Positions 40,201 to 43,562 of a stretch of DNA of 64,000 nt are shown here, in pieces. Source of the DNA: Rhizobacter sp. Root404. Its GTDB lineage: Bacteria; Pseudomonadota; Gammaproteobacteria; Burkholderiales; Burkholderiaceae_C. The notes below the pieces were generated by a model. That model was not told the origin of the DNA and made no database searches. It was given only the letters and a program-made list of their open reading frames with translations. Numbering within the stretch: position 1 is the stretch's first letter; each line of letters begins with the position of its first letter. The stretch covers positions 570,507 to 634,506 of the forward strand of contig NZ_LMDS01000001.1 of assembly GCF_001425865.1 (NCBI RefSeq), in the 5' to 3' direction. Made by a program: the position numbers and the translations under genes.

Positions 40201-42670
40201 CAACCCGGCCACCGGCGAGTTCCTGAAGTACGACGAGTACGCGCCGATGACCCGCATCGTCGGCTTCCTGCTCAACTTCGACGCCAACGACGGCGCGCCG
40301 CTCGACACCTACCCGGCGGCGAACACGACGACCCACCGGCCGACCGACGGCGAGGACCGCATCTTCGGGGACTACGGCAACGACTGGCTCGTCGGCGGCA
40401 CCGGCCGCGACGACCTGTACGGCGGCTGGGGCGACGACCTGCTGAACGCCGACGACGACCAGGGCCTGGACGGTGCGCCGAACACGACGCCCGACACCCA
40501 CTACAGCTACGAGGACCGCGCCTTCGGCGGCGCCGGCCGCGACGTGCTGATCGGCAACACCGGCGGCGACCGGCTGATCGACTGGGTCGGCGAGTTCAAC
40601 AGCTCGCTGCAGCCGCAGCTGGCGGAGTTCCTGTACGCGCTGTCGGCCAGCGACGGTGCCGATCCGACGCTCGGCAGCGCCGGCGACGTGCGCAACGGCG
40701 AGCCGACCGGCGAACTCGGCGTCGTGCGCCAGCAGGACTTCGCGTGGCAGGACCAGACCGGCGCGCCGCGCGACCCGCAGGCCGGCAACGTGCCGGGCGG
40801 CAAGCGCGACGTGCTGCGCTCGGCCGACCTGAACGACGGCACGCTGCAAGGCCTCGCGGCCGACAGCGGCACCTGGCAGGTCTCGGGCGGCGCGCTGCAG
40901 GTGGCCTCGAACTCGTCGATCTCCGACGCGGTGGCGGTCTACCAGGTCGGCGATGCACTGCCCACGTACTACGAGGTGCTGGCCAAGGCCAAGATCATCA
41001 AGCCGACCGGCGGCTGGGACGCGAACAGCTACATCGTGTTCGACTACCAGAGCAAGACGAACTTCAAGTTCGCCGGGATCGACGCGGGCACCAACAAGCT
41101 CGTGATCGGGCAGCGCACGGCGGCCGGATGGCAGGTGCTGAAGCAGACGGTGTTCACCGGCAGCATCAAGTCGGAGAACTGGTACAACCTGATGCTGTCG
41201 GTCAACGGCCTGACGGCGACGCTGTCGGTCGACAACGGCACGTTCATCAGCTATGTGTTCCAGGCCACCGTCGTCGACGGCTTCAGCTACGGCCTGAACT
41301 GGGGCCTGGTCGGCTTCGGCGCCAACAAGTCGCGCGGGGCGCTCGACAACATCGCGGTGCAGATCGTGCCGCCGAGCTCGACGGTGGCGTACACCAACGA
41401 CTTCGCCGCCGGCGCCGGGGCGATGTTCGACACCTTCTCCGCCGGCACCTGGACGGTCGCCAGCGGGCGGCTGGCGGCCTCGCCACCGGCCGGCAGCGAC
41501 ACGGCGGTCGACCTGGTCGACCTGACGAACGTCACGAACCTGCAGACCGCGTCGCTGCTGGAACTGAGCACCACGCTGCGCACCGCGGGCCGCGCCGGCT
41601 ACGTGTTCGACTGGTATGGCAGCACCAACTTCAAGTTCGCGGCGATCGACGTCGCAACCCAGCAGGTGTTGATCGGCCACCGCACGGCCGCCGGCTGGTT
41701 CGTCGACGCGGTGGCGTCGCGCGCCTTGAATGCGACGACGGACTACACCCTCGGCGTGACGGTGCGCGGCGCGAGCGTCAGCGTCACGCTGAACGGCCAG
41801 GCCACGATCGGCTTCGTCTACAACGCGGTCGCGGCGGACGGGCGCTTCGGCCTGTTCGGCAAGGGCGCGGCGGGCGCGAGCTTCGACGCGGTGACGGTCA
41901 AGACCAACGACCCGGCCGTGCCGGCGCAGCAGACCGCCGCGACGACGGCCGACGTGGCGCGCACCGACGCGGCGATCAGCGCCGCGCAGGCGCAGCCGCT
42001 GCTGGCCGAAGCGGTGCGCCGCTGGTCGCTGGTCGAGGACGCCTCGCTGACGGCGCGGCTCGGCCGGATCGAGGTCGACGTGGCCGACCTGCCGGGCGCG
42101 TCGCTGGCCGAGTACCTCGACGGCCGCATCACGATCGACGTCGATGCCGCCGGCATGGGCTGGTTCATCGACCCGACGCCGCGCGACGACCGCGAGTTCC
42201 GCGGCAGCGGCGCGGTGCTGGCCGCCACCGCGAGCGGCGGGGCGGCCGGGCGCATCGACCTGCTGTCGGTGCTCGCGCACGAACTCGGCCACGCGATGGG
42301 CTTCGGCCACAGCGCGGGCGGCGTGATGGACGAGCAGCGCCTGCCGGGCCAGCGGGCCTTGCCGGACGGCTGGTTCGGCATCGCACCGAGCGTGCCGTTG
42401 CCGACGTGGGCGGCGCAGGCGGGCACGACGCCGGCGGCACCGGACCTGCGGCTGCCCGATGTCACCGCGGCGCAGATCGACTGGAAGGTGAGACCGTCGA
42501 CGCCGGCCGCCGTCCAGCGCAGCCCCGCCGCCGCCGACGCGGCGGGCCGTGCGACCGACCGCTGGCAGCAGAGATTTGTCAACCATCTCGGCGCACCTTC
42601 GGACCGCCTCCACGTGAATGCGGGGCTGAAAGTGCAACTACCTGTTGCGCCAATTGTTTCCAGGCTTTAG
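19238..42670 (+). CDS. Giant LEPR-XLL/RTX multidomain secreted protein 1
   Basis: A 7810-residue protein (roughly 0.8 MDa). Order seen: EPVEPRVLLSGD (residues 45-56, LEPR-XLL-like); metallopeptidase-like segment with HEAGH at 206-210; helical segment with THSAADHWAH at 344-353, like zinc-dependent phospholipase C; three related beta/helical modules (nt about 23400-30500) with EF-hand-like loops, for example from Asp1511; BNR/sialidase-like propeller (about 2038-2638) interrupted by an OmpA-like domain (2279-2382); flagellin-IN-like repeats; an EF-hand loop from Asp4336; RTX block 1; three Calx-beta-like repeats; RTX block 2; a LamG-like pair; and a C-terminal matrixin-like peptidase with HELGHAMGFGH at 7681-7691 and Met7697. 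No classical signal peptide is visible. I infer a calcium-dependent surface or matrix adhesin with possible proteolytic activity, exported by the genes downstream. Confidence 0.9.
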   Translation: MQQPAPAPRSFRPSALFGHLQDAYRAMRGDEAAPPRQRRRPVVFEPVEPRVLLSGDLLPGLAGGVGYSPAPVQIFYIDADGAEHVDYRGPVRVEGIDVAAFTTSGALAGQESAVLAATLATLDDLDFGPNVRFTTDRPTDGAFSTIYLGGDGASFAPWGQFYGLSEAEDLGNLNPEDNAFVFSASMTWAELSLPDVATQLATTIAHEAGHLLGTLAAHDADGDNLLAPLAFDPKVHVAIASDAADDAVDNGKVSIDIDGTSFEYTVHPLIVDALKNWRSYYNAGAVAGDGFPDALMGQFAIHPIDHATWLTRVLDMAWKAQGAGSPFDADEKSQILAWSYGFLTHSAADHWAHTLVNSFTEGVAPGFGAAAVSLPGDQRDLGNMVRHFLTEGYIADSLPGFDANKAERTLIDDKGTADPNDDDYSDDSTPAIAYDAPARFIYETFLRAFPDDPTSVVEMDWDKGTLTAGSTGPGSGTFTRSDIGLLGLAGYNGFENDGFKVGHKITVTGFANAANNGTFLITAVTPTQLTVSGALADEVADGDEKIVVRPAKTAAFTAGQLVADAETGTFTRSDGGGSFLADGFVAGMRFDALGMNANGSTYVVKSVTATAITVVGGLADATHRGELVDEVGAAGVQLVGIGSRGPLLDGIYKIRTSVLDKAVEKGARSTDTNDLGTLAAQLIDKLVNGDPVSDTFKTDIFRAYLYNWVDEIDEGVRHWGEFGLAVTKAMFDAGSRRELQEKVGAATGFVDTADSASIRSKAEDSVGLLDVIIAELDDPDGDGSTRDSFLTQHLLPMIGMPAELGLLRSALKDFASGLGAILAPVDATLNPATPAADDSKGFIKSFLKGQIEKRFGVDFTFFEQLRGLSNKMDLESITLAGKLVPIFKPGDHERLDALLGLPAGHHGTVIPQNVDSGPFQLKFFDDPEGGLNATAVMDKAAFDAYANAVTLSKMALLMESPAGDAVAGAGAAAGQLSKLYSDALGKLNGAATPYDFSTLNLNGAHGGNVLTATLPGAPGSAEGRPWLTSIDADQIWRADNYTVNNTLFRISEFTDGANSPSLVEYTATGLAAGDYRVYASWQGNVTQDLDNLTNSAFPDQKMSPTDKAQYSVSIAGGSAVTFQMNQSQFANDESDGDLAFEQLRTAAEATAKTDHVFTIAAGQALKVTLSNVTGSGDKHVIAGPIMLVRVSDGARFRIENNRGPVTLAPVATPGFTYNETVPAAWSDVVYGGGSGNDPLWESATLRPVFRALFDDWQNGALEFPDLGDGATAQAVTDAAAKNELASHATAFAPTIPDHTLQVPISPELEAAILAGLQGVVDFAHSIETAPPLQVKIPGIDKSIADLVNLSGTVQSEVRQPIVDYFAANPNPTFEGLFAILPPLLGSFNANDGSSFEFDIDLRQAFAANLPLHLGDGAGGLGLELDGQLDVGALFAFVDSAASQLPRFGFGVDLTQDVASSFYIRAETLLLHAEAHSADLDFGAHLGFLSVGVNDGTIDFDADVTVDLSVLDANADQRITLAEIAAHIDSIDVATSGTLAGELPITIEALSGVTDLDAGTVTFGAADIFDTTTYTFDFSGLDTTALNFGNIDAAGVVSLIGRLADELDKLRNSGFFDQIDVPLVNGAIDGVLGFADVLTSGLLYDKGADGVKDGADRLSSDLNAALDTAGLGSVLIVQGTGNTLANTNKLLFQIVDPTVDSFKVELASGAAADFGAAGLGFAALAAAVFKTEHEATPTDGIIAGDVQLRVTLKRGTVEEQVLVTVTAAATANNLAVANVHKGIGDDTIKLLRADNSATFDTAQSLVFRLDTMLNLGGALAYDPTTEALTLNLGTLLPQLAFAKELPIDFNLDLGPLIGIQSDTKVKVSANVGFDDGFTLGVYLGKTVPGAQASLSDGSGATPATLLDALNDGAGVAVQTAPAVTAPDSVISAIRQLTGDATFEISFGNEDAGAAQAASTPTSLVNAAAGHSFVGKVGVGDTVFNLTDGSSAQVVKVLATQLLTTPLVGGTKNTWEAGNLYRTAHVVTVDALGDQGGQDVNVSREGGDQSETAIAVNPLNTQNIVIGANNLNVSNTDFVWVSTDGGKVWTRKSIPTPAGSSGVARGDPALVFSRDGSRLVYTHLLERADSNSQVIASAVSLDGGNTWTVANTGVLGPIANDADGDGFNDKDDKNYIAVGPKFGNLNQDQYVVSFQRGNVIYASVSDDGLAWSTPVVVGGLLFGSSTLRAEGRSIDAIPSYGSDGKIYIAWEDFGTPGFTQVKFDVSVDGGKTWGNGQDVAVLFDTAESTLDATDRAKLDALVNAMASNPQLVATVAGYTDTAGVATDNQTLSNDRATSVFDYLVSQGISATRLTKLGFGETHLKVQTADGVANATNRRVEVTLDQVIYTGNVNVFQDKFSTTATAGQGLDGTIEGAFAPDGGEYEIPAQPDRGIWMGLSMDVDRSGGVHNGRIYLSFTDQGDLDNSPDSLPADAVDHHDTDIFVIASDNQGASWNALGAKPTRVNHDAGDASQFFSWLDVDDATGVVAISWYDARNDMDTVQDAGEFDAFANTDVQYFASISRDFGLTWGTDIQVSDGRSNVTAGVAGANTALNQYGDYSALALVGGTVFMAWADNSDSTGDHVPVPVAGTRSTEVYFDRIELANTSVQDLLDDINAAIGQLAALDGKIEAVANGNRLGLQAADIGVGGFTLSAAQADPAVKDLGFNKAQASQGPLVGDALDTFALTTGDAVFTLNIGGTDHVVTVTKLATAGLTTIGGLVGVVNTALATAGVAAQVEAFGIGNALALRIKDAAVPQIGFMAAIDNPAVLELGLTNEATLTRPRIVAVKDVPVVVGRLAQDATLTLNTTGGPSGTVTLYADDTASNTSIVSLVADLDKALATPTLKSGVLSSFAPGSIAFSIGINGGAAKNIVIGAAALADNETLSDLVEDINAALASVGLDAAVKAKSSGASSDLGKARVKFEAASATSLTISALAGNGLGLGAGTVSATNFSGKLVADSVGSRLVLAVAPNAAITAFTVAADAGALALGLAAGPQAADSVDFVIQVSNGTSYDVTLDAVTDIAGVVSAIEAATSGKVQVEVNAAGTGLTLIDTTFVAGGPNSARFTVSPVNGSGAATGLGIAGVDSTVPTELDGRIDGGQLVGVQLTDRFFMNHATLKASLNIATVGPVSADANFGFVGIHLGGNAAFSAELSVGLKDPTTSGAGADGNISLREFINALPDFSSKLLATPTLTGGGEVTLDVTVSGLDFLNLPAPGSPDAPTVTLDLLNLGDVFDTFADGPVALAGAVRAADGKSFTVSGDRTHDLTRGSRIQIGTGDSAYSTFATEVVYVAGVGTTVKVATHDGLLPASLVGLTAATPLAPAVDFQFDNFDKLLSFDNVNFDFASIVDALLLIRDLLSQIDGVSGVLNTPIPLVDVSINDLLNFVDTFSEALKQAQKNPAGSLQLLDQVISDAFGVVAHPAPGQPDLIDFEIDDHLLLGDPSDDLVKIKLDLGAAFSESLNVRIPDLNLPSGLVDFGGAATLAAEGSGHFYLDLGIGLNDPSQVYLYDTSKLEAHLGLSGSDMAFKAGLGPLSLSIIDGEASIDGDLKVFFDFAKTGDSVVADAGGRVLLTGQLGAVLGTLDASFAAPVDVTLPIYFPTESHGIGDITLKGDLKNIANGLALKTDGAAPPADTIVLDVSNVLDGLTSGLANLSLLDQILFIVDGVDVVLGGVQDTLDGEVMGLSLPLIGDKLAGAADVVGDFRTGFLNNFRSEVEKLADPSENGIKDILFKLLGESGLLIAVDQNGDAVKQGGKFVAGTANDIRSFNNLAEVNNIADAEIWWKVKIGQNLVDAGADIGLDIGIPGLGLETDGEIKLNIDWELDLGFGLSGKDGFFLFVDDPDELLLDVGVTLPGGSLKGTLGFLQFTALNEDVNGDGDQTHLNASFAINIENGDNPADTRLGLSELGRMSFDVLFAAEASVELAMTLGIAGDDGGFPQIQADFLLDWNLPQFSLLNPNDGFEFGSAIQDGLKLVEFRNVSLDVGSYLSNVVSPLVDKIQEITEPIQPIIDIVTTPLPVLSDLGLDITLLDIAKATGSVDPAFIDALETILDVISVLNSIDIPDDGSLLVPFGDFKVYESGNSLYDNFGDLGSGDFDVAGFANKLFGPNGSFNDYISGLPDGLQDVLGEVAGVAGEVLGGLADQEGGGTNPKPFRLDILEDPAQVFGLLLGKPAKLVSYDMPKLHFDAEFSAFFSIFGPLGVSINLEAALNIDFAFGYDSKGFADFAASDFKNPLLLANGLYIDDDPTPSDASDGTDPPELTFDGGLWAAAELNLGIARGGVGGGIFIGVDFNLFDNDHDGRVRLDELFTNFNNQLKAPNEAERFLAPLAVFDVSGKVTAELFAFLKIDFGFFELDKKFNITPPVTLADFDVDFFRPPVLASELDNGDLIINIGDFAGQRKLGDLTDFGEHIFVKSAGAGKVEVWSDNLGDDAKPHQTYSVTGRIIVVGGEGDDTIDLSGVDGSVKFDIDGGVGNDTLLGGAGGGIIRGRTGDDLITGGAGADLIFGNEGGDTIDAMGGNDIVLGDNGEVTEGLIDMAVRHGYVRALIGVSDGADTIRGNDGDDIVAGSGAADKLLDGGKGNDIVVGDGALFTYNSPAVVSDTEVGVGFADLLISGGEGDDWLYGGKGNDTIHGDAGNDVVFGGSGLDTIDGGIGDDTLFGDFGTFIGGDLAKPTVTVGGEADTIFGGMGADKILGGAGNDVVHGDDGSASVGDGDVIWGGTGADSLYGDGGNDTIYGESDPDKLFGDDGNDFLEGGNGNDVVKGGLGNDLLVAGYGSDVLDGEQGSDTYRITARGGNITDLSTAYDSGPDKNDTDQLVLIGTPRADTVLLRGMADFYFPTLLKLVGKDAPAPKDVVEGLTDKIFNSEEPDKLRSVLQALEDSYGPHDIPAGLVHTLIGLYTAAVQTGVLAAIDANPGGAGTPSAAAIKTLVTGLLATDTGQFPGKLEEIYKAITAAYGVKPLPPLLLDAIGTAWDAVGDPLKAQIEAAITAAYKTELEVLGSDTDTGFVALINNGGANVERFNYRNLEGLTLNTLAGDDIVALDDVLVPTTVNLGLGADKVQVGQVFRSERVKDFAGQPAITGITAEDVFTSLEITRGWLSNGVSAATTVNGGDGADQFTVFHNIAVLNLNGGDGDDVFTVRAFALRGSTDNERARTDMKGDGGADTILYVVNAPVGIDGGDGFDTVRIVGTEFGDDFVITDAGIFGAGLNVSYVNIEKIVADGAEGDDRFFVQSTGLEVVTEIDGGLGSDTFFVGGNPSGAPVAVISNDFKGHSGVILHSVESAPNSDPDWSGVPIEGVSANVADNEESFVIVTESGGSSRVVEDSSVASAGWAYDYYGIRLTRAPTGTVRIKVVPAGMSPEDAAKNFKDLEFFFDGVVSSVEDYSNLGLLNTSLGFDDLTGAANVPTLTFDASNWDKVQYVKFAAAHDTASEGRRFTFINHSLKSSDSSDPNYQAAQTLSVKVLMEDDDRAGVIITPTGRDNTVLENGPSVPGFTDTFDVVLTKAPTANVTVTMNVLNGQVVLSGPSVTTVGGKPTLTFTTANWNVRQQITITAPNDAVVEGFHTDYISYTVASADAEQTLPSGGGAAGTPPVFVAVDGDFDKLGIDLEIPATKPTTYLLLEHKPIVDSVAVKLDGVLLDVARFSVTGNTLSFFDANGQPEFVTGFVTVAYNYKEAGYQGAFVKDSVVDIYDEDTPSVIVQMPDDGSIDVIEGAAGNSDSYTVRLSQAPTAGQVVRIKVDAVDTRSTYGRTALFQEQVTVGGASQMFLTFTSANWNTPQTVTVRAIDDTVFDGNETQVFAPDLQTVNKIRGPLIIEGAAGAGSLSLPTPLMLPGELNILPPHGAVQGFVPGTGAGAFETMTVFKSDLLKALAELHADDSTVSLTDIQVLLDKTLELSSGPGTGVVLDPSRPDDRFDRFWQITELTEIGGGLVRLKLLNPSIVNPGTANVTAPTTDSQYAITSLSANFFAKESEQVDYLFVYDNDSVANDNGALTSADGVVRGFDAANLKLLVEAAALDAVAKLDPGVPLVGRRIEISVGPGLGRSWEIESIGAGTDGDTRWVKLKNPTVPAGSVAPTDRSEFRIAGGDTHGRITGFGMGPSILFNGRPQPGGVSYGDIEVVQVSLGRGDDTVRVDYTTNAEDHTTARTGDFYTLTLLDTGAGNDKVTVNLQNGDDGAFALNLNTGDDMADGSASSLPLVVFGWDGADKITGGSGDDILFGDRGRVDYVKTVSVDPDRDPTTDNNVLVDEIVTRLGHSVPLSPTNPPLTGSTVNTLTDANATFSQLYGGLVGLSVQAISPQGHVQYRTITGNTANTLTVDRTWDAQPVGNYPLTTPVQKNNYFYRVSAFPEDQTDGLFRGPRVVWSIYETIGGDDTIYAGGGADLVIGGAGNDEVHAGAGADIVAGDDARIDFARVAGNDGPTQLLSIVTRLVTGDDKLYGDAGNDLLLGGLGADLADGGADNDILVGDAARIDFAPVAGLGNVIVRVETIDRASGGVDTLRGGDGDDVLAGGAAGDRLDGGAQDDLVFGDNVLLDFSKGSLNAIKPRFTTAAAGLYDLNGAPLVGGQVAPPYAAPAWADWTLTLDPTTLAANFGNDFIAGGANRDTIFGQRGYDTIQGDGSIDIAVAAVRDASGLHVTQASVELTTDGDDYIEGNAGADLIFGNLGQDDIVGGSSTMFSLNLRSQRDDEADLIFGGAGTDVARDHTGDGLHGRDSDMILGDNGNIRRVVAVGAGGATTYRSFTYDDAYAGIAGDSPIVVRSAELLDYTPGGIDQVPGAVDIGAADELHGESGDDFVYGMSGNDVLFGEGQDDDLIGGWGHDWISGGTGDDGVLGDDGRLLTTRNGTTEPLAGLTVATVQTFISTPGSVQSATINVTGQLKKTADMTPFGKGLDTLFDPALADDIIYGGWGNDFLHGGWGDDAISGAEALSGFYAAPANAGNVLAYNPATGEFLKYDEYAPMTRIVGFLLNFDANDGAPLDTYPAANTTTHRPTDGEDRIFGDYGNDWLVGGTGRDDLYGGWGDDLLNADDDQGLDGAPNTTPDTHYSYEDRAFGGAGRDVLIGNTGGDRLIDWVGEFNSSLQPQLAEFLYALSASDGADPTLGSAGDVRNGEPTGELGVVRQQDFAWQDQTGAPRDPQAGNVPGGKRDVLRSADLNDGTLQGLAADSGTWQVSGGALQVASNSSISDAVAVYQVGDALPTYYEVLAKAKIIKPTGGWDANSYIVFDYQSKTNFKFAGIDAGTNKLVIGQRTAAGWQVLKQTVFTGSIKSENWYNLMLSVNGLTATLSVDNGTFISYVFQATVVDGFSYGLNWGLVGFGANKSRGALDNIAVQIVPPSSTVAYTNDFAAGAGAMFDTFSAGTWTVASGRLAASPPAGSDTAVDLVDLTNVTNLQTASLLELSTTLRTAGRAGYVFDWYGSTNFKFAAIDVATQQVLIGHRTAAGWFVDAVASRALNATTDYTLGVTVRGASVSVTLNGQATIGFVYNAVAADGRFGLFGKGAAGASFDAVTVKTNDPAVPAQQTAATTADVARTDAAISAAQAQPLLAEAVRRWSLVEDASLTARLGRIEVDVADLPGASLAEYLDGRITIDVDAAGMGWFIDPTPRDDREFRGSGAVLAATASGGAAGRIDLLSVLAHELGHAMGFGHSAGGVMDEQRLPGQRALPDGWFGIAPSVPLPTWAAQAGTTPAAPDLRLPDVTAAQIDWKVRPSTPAAVQRSPAAADAAGRATDRWQQRFVNHLGAPSDRLHVNAGLKVQLPVAPIVSRL
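20261..20300 (+). other. Zinc-phospholipase-C-like motif within giant protein 1
   Basis: Residues 342-354 read FLTHSAADHWAHT inside a helical segment. The His-x3-Asp-x3-His pattern (His345, Asp349, His353) with its aromatic surround resembles zinc-dependent phospholipase C/GPI-PLD helical domains. Only local resemblance is seen; the other metal ligands were not traced. Confidence 0.4.
25350..27150 (+). other. BNR/sialidase-like propeller with OmpA-like insertion, in giant protein 1
   Basis: Asp-box-like motifs (STDGGKVWT, SLDGGNTWT, SVDGGKTWG, and later SDNQGASWN) mark a beta-propeller of the exo-sialidase type. Between nt 26072 and 26380 the frame encodes an OmpA C-terminal-like domain: LFDTAESTL, GYTDTAG, SNDRATSVFDYLVSQG and NRRVEVTL. 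The Asp and Arg that bind diaminopimelate in OmpA-like domains are present in these blocks (TDTAG, NDRA). The propeller continues afterwards, so the domain is inserted rather than joined end to end. Confidence 0.75.
32695..33735 (+). repeat. RTX (hemolysin-type calcium-binding) repeat block 1
   Basis: About 350 residues of giant protein 1 rich in nonapeptides of the form GGxGxDxxx, for example GGKGNDTIHGDAGNDVVFGG. These fold as calcium-bound beta-rolls outside the cell and are typical of proteins exported unfolded. Confidence 0.92.
35280..36780 (+). repeat. Three Calx-beta-like repeats in giant protein 1
   Basis: Three units share a core of the form LTF-x2-(A/S)NW-x3-Q-x-(V/I) followed by D-x4-G/E: at nt about 35590, 35980 and 36670. 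Each begins near an acidic EDS, LENG or VIEG segment, as in Calx-beta calcium-binding modules of adhesins. Confidence 0.65.
37960..40560 (+). repeat. RTX-like repeat block 2, interspersed
   Basis: A second, looser RTX region of giant protein 1. Groups such as GGSGDDILFGD, GGGADLVIGGAGNDEVHAG and GDYGNDWLVGGTGRDDLYGG alternate with 40-100 residue non-repeat insertions, unlike the compact block at 32695-33735. Confidence 0.85.
40860..41920 (+). repeat. Tandem pair of LamG-like domains in giant protein 1
   Basis: Two units of about 190 residues. They share TNFKFAGID/TNFKFAAID and IGQRTAAGW/IGHRTAAGW, with aligned copies about 580 nt apart, and end in a glycine-rich strand (GLVGFGANKS / GLFGKGAAGA). 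This pattern fits a concanavalin/LamG-like glycan- or protein-binding fold. Copy 2 is followed by the C-terminal peptidase. Confidence 0.65.
41960..42390 (+). other. C-terminal matrixin-like metallopeptidase domain in giant protein 1
   Basis: HELGHAMGFGH (residues 7681-7691) is the full metzincin zinc site HExxHxxGxxH, and Met7697 in GGVMDE supplies a Met-turn soon after. About 100 residues upstream provide the expected beta strands (ITIDVDAAGMGWFIDPTP). All catalytic elements that can be checked by eye are intact. Confidence 0.8.
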
Positions 42671-42704
42671 CCTGAACGCTCGAAAACCAGGGGGAGAGGC
42701 CACC

Positions 42705-43499
42705 ATGCCCAAGCAGTTGCTGATCTACGAATCCGCTGTCCCGGTCTCCGCCGCACGCCACGGCAAGATGTGCCTCGACCCCGACCGGACCTACGCGTTC
42801 AGCGCCGGCGTCAACGCCGTGCCGCTGATGGCGGTGGAGTTCATCCGCGCCGCCACCGAGTACGCGATCGTGTTCGCCGCCACCGGCGAGGACGTGTTGC
42901 CGGCCGCAGTGCTCGGCGTGCGCCCGGACCAGAACCTGTATCTGTCGGCCGATGCGCACTGGCAGGCCAAGTACATCCCGGCGTTCATCCGCCGCTACCC
43001 GTTCGTGTTCTCGGCCAGCGACGACCGCAAGACGCTGACCCTGTGCATCGACGAATCGCACCCCGGCCTGAACCGCGAGGGCCGCGGCCAGCCGCTGTTC
43101 GGCGAGGATGCGAAGGCCTCGCCCTACACCCAGCAGGTGCTGAAGTTCCTGCAGCAGTACCAGGCCCATTTCGAGCGCACGCGCCTGTTCTGCAAGCGGC
43201 TCAAGGACCTCGGGCTGCTCGAGCCGATGCAGGCCCAGGTGGTCACCCCGGCGGGCGAGAAGCTGACGCTGGGCGGCTTCATGGTCGTGTCGCGGTCGAA
43301 GCTGCGCGCGCTCGACGGCGAGGCGCTGGCCGCGCTCGCGAAGACCGACGAGCTGGAACTGCTCTACCTGCACCTGTACTCGATGCGCAATTTCAGCGAC
43401 GTGAAGGACCGGCTGATCGGCGCTCTGGCCCCGGATGTGTCCGAGCCCGCCGCCTCCGACGCCGAGGCCGCGCCGGCCGAGGCCCCCGCAGTCCACTGA
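42705..43499 (+). CDS. SapC family protein 2
   Basis: A 264-residue paralogue of the SapC protein at 15564; most positions are identical through blocks KQLLIYESAVPVS, YIPAFIRRYPFVFS and TDELELLYLHLYSMRNF, while the region after residue 18 and the Ala/Glu-rich tail differ. ATG 42705 follows a GGGGGAGAGG stretch by a few nucleotides; the longer in-frame start at 42645 would overlap the end of giant gene 1. The gap after giant gene 1 is 34 nt, so they are probably co-transcribed. Two copies suggest one per giant substrate or a hetero-oligomer; this is inference. Confidence 0.92.
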   Translation: MPKQLLIYESAVPVSAARHGKMCLDPDRTYAFSAGVNAVPLMAVEFIRAATEYAIVFAATGEDVLPAAVLGVRPDQNLYLSADAHWQAKYIPAFIRRYPFVFSASDDRKTLTLCIDESHPGLNREGRGQPLFGEDAKASPYTQQVLKFLQQYQAHFERTRLFCKRLKDLGLLEPMQAQVVTPAGEKLTLGGFMVVSRSKLRALDGEALAALAKTDELELLYLHLYSMRNFSDVKDRLIGALAPDVSEPAASDAEAAPAEAPAVH

Positions 43500-43562
43500 A
43501 GGCGGCTCGCGTCGCCGGGGCGGCGCATGGGCGCACCCCGGCCACGTGGCCGACGCTGAACC

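Noticed and set aside
32695..40560. Regular GGxGxD repeats as a CRISPR array or tandem DNA satellite
   Set aside because: The periodicity is in-frame, nine codons long and degenerate at the DNA level, which fits RTX protein repeats, not spacers.
31928..42637. A 3569-residue open frame on the minus strand opposite giant gene 1
   Set aside because: It is the mirror of a GC-rich, Asp/Gly-rich coding strand: composition is Ala/Arg/Val/Asp-rich with no domain, no ribosome binding site, and it lies wholly inside a gene with clear motifs.
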